Source: a virus
Strand: one strand, 5' to 3'
Virus record (IMG/VR): IMGVR_UViG_3300009183_000091
Location: 1-64,000 of that record
Length of the DNA stretch: 64,000 nt
Made by a program: the position numbers and the translations under genes. This document shows positions 57,874 to 64,000 of this stretch, one piece after another; the stretch's first letter is position 1; each line of letters begins with the position of its first letter. Below the pieces are notes generated by a model that saw only the letters and a list, made by a program, of their open reading frames with translations, was not told the origin of the DNA and did no database searches.

Positions 57874-57944
57874 GCCAAGTAGCTTAGTGGTAAAGCCCGA
57901 CCTTTTAAGTCGGAGTACGCAGAGTTCGATTCTTTGTCTTGGCT
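57874..57944 (+). tRNA. tRNA-Lys(UUU)
   Basis: 71 nt. Acceptor GCCAAG/CTTGGC (six pairs plus a T-T seventh), D stem GCTT/AAGC, anticodon stem CCGAC/GTCGG with loop CTTTTAA giving anticodon TTT, T stem CAGAG/CTTTG with loop TTCGATT. CCA is not encoded. It suits the Lys AAA-rich codon use of the phage. Confidence 0.95.
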
Positions 57945-57957
57945 CAAAAAATTTTAT

Positions 57958-58713
57958 ATGTATCAATTAGTAACTGAGCTTAACAAGTTCAACAACGTAG
58001 TCTTCAATGAAGAAGATCACTCTTATTACCTTAACTTTAAAAGATGTGTATCAACAACAGAACTTATTGGAAGATATAAGAAGAAGTTTGAGACAGACAT
58101 CATGGCCTATAAAGTGGCTGTTCGTGATGGAAGAACTTTCAATGATGTAATAGCTGAGTGGGATGATAAGAGAATAACATCTCAAGTAAAAGGAACAGAG
58201 CTTCATAAATGCGCTGAGCTTATGTTTCAAAGTAAAGGATATAAACCTGATCCTATCGTAACAGATAAGCTATATAAAATGTTACATCAGTTTCATGCTG
58301 ACTATAAGGATAACCTGGCTTTGGTGAGAGCAGAGCTTGTAGTAGGAGATGATACCTATGGCGTATGTGGAATGCTTGATAAGTTGTTCTATAATATAGA
58401 AGAAGATGAGCTTCAAATATGGGATTATAAGACGAACAAAGAAATCAATATGAAGAGTAAGTATAAGGCTAAGATGATTAATGGCTTAAATCACTTAGAA
58501 GAGTGCGAATACAACACTTATTCACTACAATTAAGTATATATAAAAAAATAATTGAGAAAAACACTAGTTTAAAAATTGGAAAATCATATCTTTGCTGGA
58601 TTAACGAGGAAAATGATTCATATCAAGTAATAGAAACTAAATATTTTGATACGGAATCTACTCTAATGCTAAACAATAGAATAGATGAGTACAACTTCAG
58701 CTTATTCGAGTAA
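57958..58713 (+). CDS. PD-(D/E)XK exonuclease (Cas4/RecB-like)
   Basis: 251 aa from the ATG at 57958 (an upstream in-frame start would overlap the tRNA). GTELHKCAELMF, a GxxDxL-type motif (GVCGMLDKLFYN), LQIWDYKTNKEI (D-x-K), and the YSLQLSIYKKII motif Q-xxx-Y follow the order of RecB-family nucleases. Likely 5'-3' exonuclease in recombination with the Rad52-type protein and SSB, or in DNA packaging, as crAss-like phages place it near the terminase. Confidence 0.85.
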   Translation: MYQLVTELNKFNNVVFNEEDHSYYLNFKRCVSTTELIGRYKKKFETDIMAYKVAVRDGRTFNDVIAEWDDKRITSQVKGTELHKCAELMFQSKGYKPDPIVTDKLYKMLHQFHADYKDNLALVRAELVVGDDTYGVCGMLDKLFYNIEEDELQIWDYKTNKEINMKSKYKAKMINGLNHLEECEYNTYSLQLSIYKKIIEKNTSLKIGKSYLCWINEENDSYQVIETKYFDTESTLMLNNRIDEYNFSLFE

Positions 58714-59035
58714 TAAACTCAAACAGGTAATAGATAATAAAACAGATCACTTTATTACTAAGTCATTTGTGTCTGCTGCTTTTGAACATGAAAGAAGAAA
58801 AACAGAATACCACCTGTATTGGTATAATGCTAAGAAAGGGATATACAATGACTTCCATAGATACCAATGCTTATCCCATAAGTTACTAAACAAAAGAGAA
58901 ATGAAATTGTTTCTTCAACTTGTAAATGAATACAAAAAAGAAATAGAATCTGAAGATGGTATAATATGGGTTAATAAAGATATAGGATTCAATAAAGATA
59001 AAGTTATTATTCCTCAGTATCAGTTATTAGTCTAA
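58685..59035 (+). CDS. hypothetical protein
   Basis: 116 aa, overlapping the exonuclease by 29 nt and converging on the terminase gene with a 9-nt overlap. Contains basic/aromatic segments (FVSAAFEHERRKTEYHLYWY, GIYNDFHRYQCLSHKLLNKR) and ends in IIPQYQLLV. Not recognised. Probably co-expressed with the exonuclease. Confidence 0.65.
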   Translation: MSTTSAYSSNKLKQVIDNKTDHFITKSFVSAAFEHERRKTEYHLYWYNAKKGIYNDFHRYQCLSHKLLNKREMKLFLQLVNEYKKEIESEDGIIWVNKDIGFNKDKVIIPQYQLLV

Positions 59036-61081
59036 TATCTTTAGAATCTTACCTGTCGCCTTATCAACTCTTGCCTTCTTCATTCTGTAATTCGTTTCTT
59101 TCGATTGGACAAATCGTATCTCAACATTAGTTATCCCACCTTCAGTTTTTATATTCTCAGGCTCATACCTGGCGTGAGCAATACTATTTATGTAAGCAAA
59201 GGTTATAGCGAATATAGCATCATCATAATCATATCGTGGATCAGCTGCCTGATACCTCGTTTGCCTATGACTTGTCTGGCTCTTTAAATCTTTCTCCACA
59301 AAAGTCTTCAACTGCTCCCACAACCAAGGAATATCAATGTTATTACTATACGCCTCAAGCATCTCTTCCAGCTTAGCCATAATCCTAGGTGCTGTATTAG
59401 CCTTATTCGATATACCAAACCATTTACCACCATGCGTATGGAAATATTCTGGCAACTGAGCGTTAGCAGTAAACTTAGTCTTGAATCCATGCATCTCCTG
59501 AAAGTCAATATGCATATCCCCAATGTTATTCTCTACTAATTCCTTAACGCCACCTCTTCCTATCTGATCATAGTACAAACTCTGCAACAGAACCTGTAGA
59601 TACGTCTGCTTAAACTTCCTATCTCTGTGGAAGACTACGGATGATACAGCATTCGTCAATGAATCCCATATAGCACTACACATCATAGAGTGTCCTGTCT
59701 CAGAGTTGATGGGGTCAGTCCCTTGATACCACCTATTCTTCCATTTCTCCCCTGCTGGAGGGTGATGAATGATAACAGCAGATGTAGATACGTCCTCCCT
59801 TGCTCCTGTTGACACCCATTTAGCTCCTATAATCTTAAATTCAGTCAATAAATCAGGTGTTGGCCTACTTAAATCTAGTATAGGCTCAAAATAACCGTAT
59901 TCTAACGGCTTATCCATACCATAAATATCATTTAATCGCTGATTACAGGTATGAATAGGCACTAAAGTACGTGATTTACGTAGGAACATGTCATCTATCG
60001 TGATAGGATAATGCTGATGAAACTGAACCTTCGCTACATCCCCCTTTTTTGTCCCTTCAAGTGCTAAATAAGCCTTTCTCTCATTATTAATGTGAGCATC
60101 ATTAACGCCTCGCCTTGCGTAAGCATTAAAGAATAGAGGTATAATACCATAGTCATAGTTTTTTTCTTTCCATTGTTTAAGACACATCTTAAATTCAGAC
60201 TCAAATACAGAGCCTCCTTTATCCATCTCTCCTCCTGTACCCCATGCTAAGAACTGTTGCTGCATAGTCATTTTCTTAGTCTCAGGATTGTACTTAAATA
60301 AGGCTGGTCTACCTTCCCTCATCATCTCACCAAATATCTCAAATAAACCAATCTCATCAATGAATACCGCTGATGGAGATCCACCATTTATAGCATCTAC
60401 AGCTGGAGTATCTACCTGGAAGCGTGATGCACCCCCATCCTCTCGACCTTTCTTGTCTCCTTTCTTATCGAATGACATTACCTGGTCTGTCCAGTTCTTT
60501 ACTTCTTGAGCGATAACATCAGGTAGCTTAGTGTATGTCCACTTCACCTTATCTCTAAATATCTCCACGCCCTTATCTTTGGAGTGTGTAACAAATTTAA
60601 TGAAATATGATTTATTGAAGTTTACACGCTTCATTCCTGCTAGACACATCGTAGTGGTAAAACCAATCTGTCGTGCTTTACCGATCATTAGTGAATAACC
60701 ACAGTCGAATAAGAATAGTAATACTTTCTGAGCGTCCCAGGCTTGATATAATAGCATACCATTCTCAGACCTATCTTCTTTGATATATCCGTACTTATTA
60801 CAGAAGAATAGCGTATTATCCTTACATCGCTGTATCTCTCGTAGCAACCATTCTATCTGGTCGTCTTCTGTATCATAGTCTAGTATATCGGAATCATCCT
60901 GAAGCCATAGGTCAGCTTGCCTACAGTATATCTCAAATGGCTCGTGATAAATTTTATTCTGCCATCCACTATTGATTGAATTGATCCAATCTACAAATGG
61001 TTTTGGGTACTCAAATTCTGCGTGTGAAGGTTTCCATTCATCTGTGCGAATATCGAGTATCTCTTTATTTCTTTTACTCAT
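59027..61081 (-). CDS. terL: terminase large subunit
   Basis: 684 aa. Packaging ATPase: a Walker A-like LMIGKARQIGFTTTM (~residues 135-149, with the KxRQxG(F/A)TT form) and Walker B AVFIDEIGLFE (~236-246). RNase H-like nuclease: WYQGTDPINSETGHS (~447) and a downstream DYDDAIFAI Asp pair (~617). It motors DNA into the capsid and cuts concatemers. No small terminase subunit is recognised; the nearby small basic genes may supply it. Promoter and terminator separate it from those genes. Confidence 0.93.
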   Translation of the reverse strand: MSKRNKEILDIRTDEWKPSHAEFEYPKPFVDWINSINSGWQNKIYHEPFEIYCRQADLWLQDDSDILDYDTEDDQIEWLLREIQRCKDNTLFFCNKYGYIKEDRSENGMLLYQAWDAQKVLLFLFDCGYSLMIGKARQIGFTTTMCLAGMKRVNFNKSYFIKFVTHSKDKGVEIFRDKVKWTYTKLPDVIAQEVKNWTDQVMSFDKKGDKKGREDGGASRFQVDTPAVDAINGGSPSAVFIDEIGLFEIFGEMMREGRPALFKYNPETKKMTMQQQFLAWGTGGEMDKGGSVFESEFKMCLKQWKEKNYDYGIIPLFFNAYARRGVNDAHINNERKAYLALEGTKKGDVAKVQFHQHYPITIDDMFLRKSRTLVPIHTCNQRLNDIYGMDKPLEYGYFEPILDLSRPTPDLLTEFKIIGAKWVSTGAREDVSTSAVIIHHPPAGEKWKNRWYQGTDPINSETGHSMMCSAIWDSLTNAVSSVVFHRDRKFKQTYLQVLLQSLYYDQIGRGGVKELVENNIGDMHIDFQEMHGFKTKFTANAQLPEYFHTHGGKWFGISNKANTAPRIMAKLEEMLEAYSNNIDIPWLWEQLKTFVEKDLKSQTSHRQTRYQAADPRYDYDDAIFAITFAYINSIAHARYEPENIKTEGGITNVEIRFVQSKETNYRMKKARVDKATGKILKILD

Positions 61082-61085
61082 GTCA

Positions 61086-61093
61086 CAAATTTA
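61086..61093 (-). promoter_or_regulatory. -7 box for terminase
   Basis: The - strand reads TAAATTTG, 5 nt before the ATG region at 61081. Transcription would start at or beside the start codon, so a leaderless or very short-leader terL message is predicted. Confidence 0.55.
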
Positions 61094-61108
61094 GCAAATA
61101 TTCGGGAC

Positions 61109-61139
61109 AAAAGAAAAGCCCACCGTATTTAGTGAGCTT
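61109..61139 (-). terminator. terminator after the small basic genes
   Basis: Read on the - strand: AAGCTCAC (61132-61139) with GTGGGCTT (61116-61123), eight pairs with one G-T, then TTTTCTTTT. It lies 9 nt after the stop at 61148 and upstream of the terL -7 box. Confidence 0.75.
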
Positions 61140-61147
61140 AATTGATA

Positions 61148-61312
61148 TTAATATCCTTTATCTCTTGTGTATGCTTCCGATTGCTTAGCTGCTATGTCAT
61201 CAGAAGTATAATAGCCTGTATCAGACTTCTTTTTATTCTTCTTCATCTTGTCGTACTTATCGTAAGCCTTTTTAATTAGCTTAGGATCTATGCCTGAAGT
61301 TTTATTCAACAT
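61148..61312 (-). CDS. small charged protein of packaging region
   Basis: 54 aa, helical and highly charged (KKAYDKYDKMKKNKKKSDTG, ending RDKGY). Starts in a TAATG overlap with the upstream gene. Last of a chain of tiny Lys-rich genes upstream of terL; resembles small proteins associated with virions in Bacteroidota phages. Function unknown. Confidence 0.6.
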   Translation of the reverse strand: MLNKTSGIDPKLIKKAYDKYDKMKKNKKKSDTGYYTSDDIAAKQSEAYTRDKGY

Positions 61313-61563
61313 TAGTTTATTTTTGTATCTCTTATCTTTCTTGATACAATATTTCCAGCTTGATTGTATCGTTCTTTTTCTACACGTTTTCCTCCTCCAG
61401 GCATACTGTAAACTTCTTTTACTTTTTTACCTCCTTTAGATTCAATACGTTTTCCTTCAACTTCTTTACCATCAAACTCAGAAGAAATAGTAGATACATT
61501 TCTGCCTGTAGCTTTGTTATAAGCATTAGCTACTAATTCTTTTAATTTTTTAGGTTTATCCAT
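61312..61563 (-). CDS. small basic protein of packaging region
   Basis: 83 aa. Lys/Glu/Gly-rich, beta-turn rich (EGKRIESKGGKKVKEVYSMP, then GGGKRVEKERYNQAGNIVSR). Not recognised. TAATG coupling at both ends. Confidence 0.65.
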   Translation of the reverse strand: MDKPKKLKELVANAYNKATGRNVSTISSEFDGKEVEGKRIESKGGKKVKEVYSMPGGGKRVEKERYNQAGNIVSRKIRDTKIN

Positions 61564-61730
61564 TATTTTTTCTTTTTAAACCTAGACATAAAGTCTTCTT
61601 TCTTCTCTTTTTTCTTAGACTCACCTTTCTCGTGTTTAGCCTCAGCTTTCTTAGAAGAGTACTTTTCTTCAGCCATTGTTCCAGGATATTCTGTAACCAT
61701 CATAGCTTTTTTTAACGCATTTCTTTTCAT
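61563..61730 (-). CDS. small basic protein of packaging region
   Basis: 55 aa, very Lys rich (19 Lys). MKRNALKKAMMVTEYPGTMA then a polyampholytic Lys/Glu helix ending RFKKKK. Stop and start overlaps of the form TAATG with both neighbours show it is translated in the chain. Confidence 0.65.
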   Translation of the reverse strand: MKRNALKKAMMVTEYPGTMAEEKYSSKKAEAKHEKGESKKKEKKEDFMSRFKKKK

Positions 61731-61879
61731 TAGTACTTACAGTATTTAGTAGATGAGTTTTCTTTTTGAAGTTTAAATGGCCCTGGCTTTGAATTAGATT
61801 CAGTACCTACTGAGCTATTACCTTTGTCTCCTTTACTCTTAGTGTAGAAAACTTGTTTTGTGTTTTTTCCTGTTTCCAT
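61730..61879 (-). CDS. small basic protein of packaging region
   Basis: 49 aa, Lys/Ser/Gly rich (TKQVFYTKSKGDKGNSSVGT), ending STKYCKY. Predicted disordered. TAATG coupling to both neighbours. Not recognised. Confidence 0.65.
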   Translation of the reverse strand: METGKNTKQVFYTKSKGDKGNSSVGTESNSKPGPFKLQKENSSTKYCKY

Positions 61880-62049
61880 TAGTTTGAAAATTTAGATTTT
61901 GAATTTACATGTGTTAATTTAATCTTAGGCTTATCAATATTCATATCTTGCTTAAAATCAGGTTGAGCAGCAGGCCTTCCCTCTACTCTTCCTTTGTCTG
62001 TATAGCTTCCGTTCTTATCTGGGTTAGAAGCCCAATATTTATCTTTCAT
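61879..62049 (-). CDS. small basic protein of packaging region
   Basis: 56 aa (KDKYWASNPDKNGSYTDKGR at the N terminus, then VEGRPAAQPDFKQD). Disordered and basic. Its stop overlaps the next start (TAATG); it begins 4 nt after the 115-aa gene's stop. Not recognised. Confidence 0.65.
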   Translation of the reverse strand: MKDKYWASNPDKNGSYTDKGRVEGRPAAQPDFKQDMNIDKPKIKLTHVNSKSKFSN

Positions 62050-62053
62050 AAGA

Positions 62054-62401
62054 TTATTTATTTTTTTTAGCTTTAGCTACTTCTTTCTCGTAAGCAGATC
62101 TTTGACTAGTCATACTATTATACCCAGAATTGCTACCTCTTCTTCCTGAATCAAAAGCTCCATGAGGATTCGCTACATCAGAACTCTTATAATCTTGACC
62201 ATAAGTCAATTCATAAGCCTTATTTAAAAGAGGTTTATTAGCCGTAGCCTTACCAGCTTTATAAGGTGTATTAGCGGATGTATCAGCAGCAGTAGCTCCT
62301 TTAGTTTTCATATAAGATTGAAAAGGAGTATTAGGTGGATCTTTTTTAATTGTTTTAGCTTTGTTAATTGCTGCGCTTAATGCTTTTTTTAAGTTTGCCA
62401 T
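62054..62401 (-). CDS. hypothetical basic protein heading the small-gene operon
   Basis: 115 aa from the ATG at 62401, which the -7 box at 62416-62423 supports; the frame is open 14 codons further upstream. Ala/Lys/Thr rich (ANLKKALSAAINKAKTIKKD), likely disordered after a short helix. It heads the chain of small basic genes. Confidence 0.65.
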   Translation of the reverse strand: MANLKKALSAAINKAKTIKKDPPNTPFQSYMKTKGATAADTSANTPYKAGKATANKPLLNKAYELTYGQDYKSSDVANPHGAFDSGRRGSNSGYNSMTSQRSAYEKEVAKAKKNK

Positions 62402-62415
62402 AAGATTATTTTTGT

Positions 62416-62443
62416 CAAAGATATAAAAAATATAATAACACAA
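62416..62443 (-). promoter_or_regulatory. Bacteroidota-type promoter for the small basic operon
   Basis: On the - strand TTG (62441-62443), 17-nt spacer, TATCTTTG (62416-62423): both elements at consensus spacing. Transcription would start about 62410, 9 nt before the ATG at 62401. Confidence 0.7.
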
Positions 62444-62620
62444 TTATCTACCAAGAGTGAAAAAATTTACCGCAACATCATACGCCTGGTGTAGTAATTT
62501 TATATGATGCTCCTCTTTATCCTTATCATCAAATACTATCCTAACAGATGCCTGCTTCTTAACCATTAAGAACATCTCAACGACATTACACATCTCTTCT
62601 ATCTGCGGATTGATTCTCAT
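62444..62620 (-). CDS. small hypothetical protein
   Basis: 58 aa, helical (PQIEEMCNVVEMFLMVKKQA), starting in an ATGA overlap with the metallophosphoesterase gene. Its end coincides with the -33 element of the next promoter. Not recognised. Confidence 0.65.
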   Translation of the reverse strand: MRINPQIEEMCNVVEMFLMVKKQASVRIVFDDKDKEEHHIKLLHQAYDVAVNFFTLGR

Positions 62621-63495
62621 AACGGAAATTTAGTACTATCTATTTGTTTCACTAATATATCAGAATCATCTTTACGTATTCTTTTATGACTTATAGTAAG
62701 TATTCTTCCTCCTACAGGTTTAGGTGGCGCACCTCTCTCAACATGCCATCCTTTGCTACCATCCTCATACTCCTCCTTATACGTTCCAGTAATCATAAGA
62801 TGCATTTCCTTTAATACATTTTTAAATCCTGTCTTAGGCGAACAAACTACAGTATCTCTAACATCATTACGACAACTATTCTCGTGTATATGTCCCATAG
62901 AGAATACATCAAATCCTTCATACATTTCTAATGCCCTAGTAAGGTTTAATGCTCCTTTAGTTACTACACCACCGCCTCCTGATCCATGGAAGTACTTTAG
63001 TTTTGTAGAAGAGTAAGTTGCCCCACGAGCAAGTACATTAAAATTAATCCATCCACCATAGCCTCCTGTATATACATTGGACTTACATTTATAGTTAAGC
63101 AAGTCTACAAATCGTTGTAGTATATCTGTCTCCTGCCACTTGATAATTGCTGTTTCATGATTACCATATCCTATAACAGTCATAAGATGTGCGTATGGAG
63201 TAAACCATTCTACAGCTGTCTCAACTATGCTATCTAGGTATTTAGCGTTGTTATGCTCTGGGCGAATATCAGACTTATTCTTTCTTCGATCTCCCTGCCC
63301 CTGCATTAAACAAAAAAAGTCCCCATTGAAAACAATAGGGATATTCTCTGATACGCAATAATCTAAATTTCTTTTAAGCAAGTCCCAATCGCACTTAGGA
63401 TTATCCCAATGTATATCCGACAGCATAGCTATCTTCACATCCATACCCTCTAACTTTATCTCGTGGATATTCTTAGTGTGTTTAATTACGTTCAT
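62617..63495 (-). CDS. calcineurin-like metallophosphoesterase
   Basis: 292 aa. The two-metal signature is complete: SDIHWD (~residues 27-32), NGDFF (~57-61), YGNHE (~110-114), a His in KYFHGSGGGG (~165-174) and MGHIHEN (~200-206). Such phage enzymes act as nucleases or phosphodiesterases on nucleotides or nucleic acid; substrate not predictable here. It sits at the head of the late genes with a winged-helix gene, consistent with DNA processing. Overlaps both neighbours (ATGA). Confidence 0.85.
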   Translation of the reverse strand: MNVIKHTKNIHEIKLEGMDVKIAMLSDIHWDNPKCDWDLLKRNLDYCVSENIPIVFNGDFFCLMQGQGDRRKNKSDIRPEHNNAKYLDSIVETAVEWFTPYAHLMTVIGYGNHETAIIKWQETDILQRFVDLLNYKCKSNVYTGGYGGWINFNVLARGATYSSTKLKYFHGSGGGGVVTKGALNLTRALEMYEGFDVFSMGHIHENSCRNDVRDTVVCSPKTGFKNVLKEMHLMITGTYKEEYEDGSKGWHVERGAPPKPVGGRILTISHKRIRKDDSDILVKQIDSTKFPL

Positions 63496-63992
63496 ATAAT
63501 TTCTTTTAAGTCGATTCCTCTTTTCGGGAACTCTGATTCATACTTCTTCACTGCGAGAAATAAACTTTTAATTGACCCTCTGTAGAAATAAACTGGATTA
63601 ACCATGTATGTTCTTTTGTTTCTTTTTACTGTGAATCGAATAACATCCTTTTCGCATAAAATCTTTAATGATTTAATAATGAATTTCATGTTAGTGCCTA
63701 ATGATCCATGTAAATCTCTTATAGTCCAATCCTTTATTTTATTATCGTACCCCATGTTCTTTGCGAAGAGCAATGTGAGTTTGTTTGTGGATTTGCTTAG
63801 AGTTTCCATTACGTCAAGCCCTTCGGCAAAAGTAATGAAATATCTCATGCGCTTTCTTTTAAGAAGTTGTTTAAGGACTTCCTGTACTTCTGGGGAGTAC
63901 GCTTCTGCCAATGGAACTATCTCGCCAGTGTGATCCTTGTAGTATAGCTCCAGGTCTTTTTGTTTAAGGAAGCTAATCTTATCAGCCTCCAT
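63492..63992 (-). CDS. winged-helix protein, RepL-like
   Basis: 166 aa. The helical region ~60-130 with LTLLFAKNMGYDNKIKDWTI and IIKSLKILCEKDVIRFTVKR followed by YMVNPVYFYRGS has the look of plasmid RepL-type and phage winged-helix DNA-binding proteins. It may bind DNA at the late region or terminase small-subunit-like sites. Its upstream neighbour lies outside the window. Confidence 0.65.
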   Translation of the reverse strand: MEADKISFLKQKDLELYYKDHTGEIVPLAEAYSPEVQEVLKQLLKRKRMRYFITFAEGLDVMETLSKSTNKLTLLFAKNMGYDNKIKDWTIRDLHGSLGTNMKFIIKSLKILCEKDVIRFTVKRNKRTYMVNPVYFYRGSIKSLFLAVKKYESEFPKRGIDLKEII

Positions 63993-64000
63993 TAGTATCA

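Noticed and set aside
57934-57957. Upstream in-frame start for the RecB-like exonuclease
   Set aside because: It would begin inside the tRNA-Lys gene; the ATG at 57958 is just downstream of it and gives the usual family N terminus.
1-64000. CRISPR arrays, insertion sequences, integrase or lysogeny genes
   Set aside because: No regularly spaced repeats, transposase, integrase or clear CI/Cro pair were seen; two homing endonucleases are the only mobile genes recognised.

Overview
The window is one continuous, gene-dense segment of a tailed double-stranded DNA phage of a Bacteroidota host, probably of the Flavobacterium or Bacteroides type. Three things in the sequence point to that host. The only promoter-like signal that recurs is the Bacteroidota -7 box TAnnTTTG, sometimes with an upstream TTG or TTTG. 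Shine-Dalgarno sites are essentially absent, and starts are instead preceded by A/T-rich leaders. Several protein families (the MKTAVEWL small proteins, the unimolecular spanin type, a fibre family, the Rad52-type annealing protein) are ones I associate with phages of this phylum. The order portal, scaffold-like protein, major capsid, connector/ring proteins, very large tail 'muzzle', then giant ejected proteins fits a podovirus-like, crAss-like (Crassvirales-type) virion. That placement is an inference from gene order and size; no database search was possible.

Layout. Bases 1-18,910 (+ strand) form the early/middle arm: about fifty mostly small genes, first accessory and hypothetical (to ~11.7 kb), then a DNA-metabolism module with a Rad52-type annealing protein, a small HTH protein resembling DnaA domain IV, DnaB helicase, a MazG-like pyrophosphohydrolase, a DUF1064-type nuclease and SSB. 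The arm ends in a bidirectional hairpin terminator at ~18.92 kb, where it meets the late arm (- strand, read from 63,992 down to 18,940).

The late arm, in transcription order, holds a winged-helix protein, a metallophosphoesterase, a string of overlapping tiny basic genes, large terminase, a head protein, portal, scaffold-like protein, major capsid protein, four connector/ring-type proteins, a 1,517-aa muzzle-like protein, a cargo block (220, 777, 1,550, 155 and 2,240 aa), appendage and fibre proteins, and a lysis cassette (unimolecular spanin, holin, amidase endolysin). The 155-aa protein in the cargo block is a ferritin homologue and the 2,240-aa protein is a polyvalent protein with GNAT and zincin motifs. 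Inside this arm, small + strand islands carry a 119-aa gene, a truncated tRNA-like element, a possible structured RNA, tRNA-Lys(UUU), a PD-(D/E)XK exonuclease, and an HNH/AP2 homing endonuclease.

The most unusual signal is a pair of ~85-90 nt structured RNAs at 7,302-7,393 and 46,497-46,581. Each starts just after a TAnnTTTG box, has two interleaved 8-bp helices (A-B-A'-B' pseudoknot topology) and ends in a six-T tract 3-17 nt before a start codon. The helices differ completely in sequence but keep pairing, while the joining segments TGAAA and TGGAT are shared. That is the pattern expected of a genuine RNA family. No RNA polymerase, DNA polymerase, primase or integrase was recognised, so a complete genome would need sequence outside the window.
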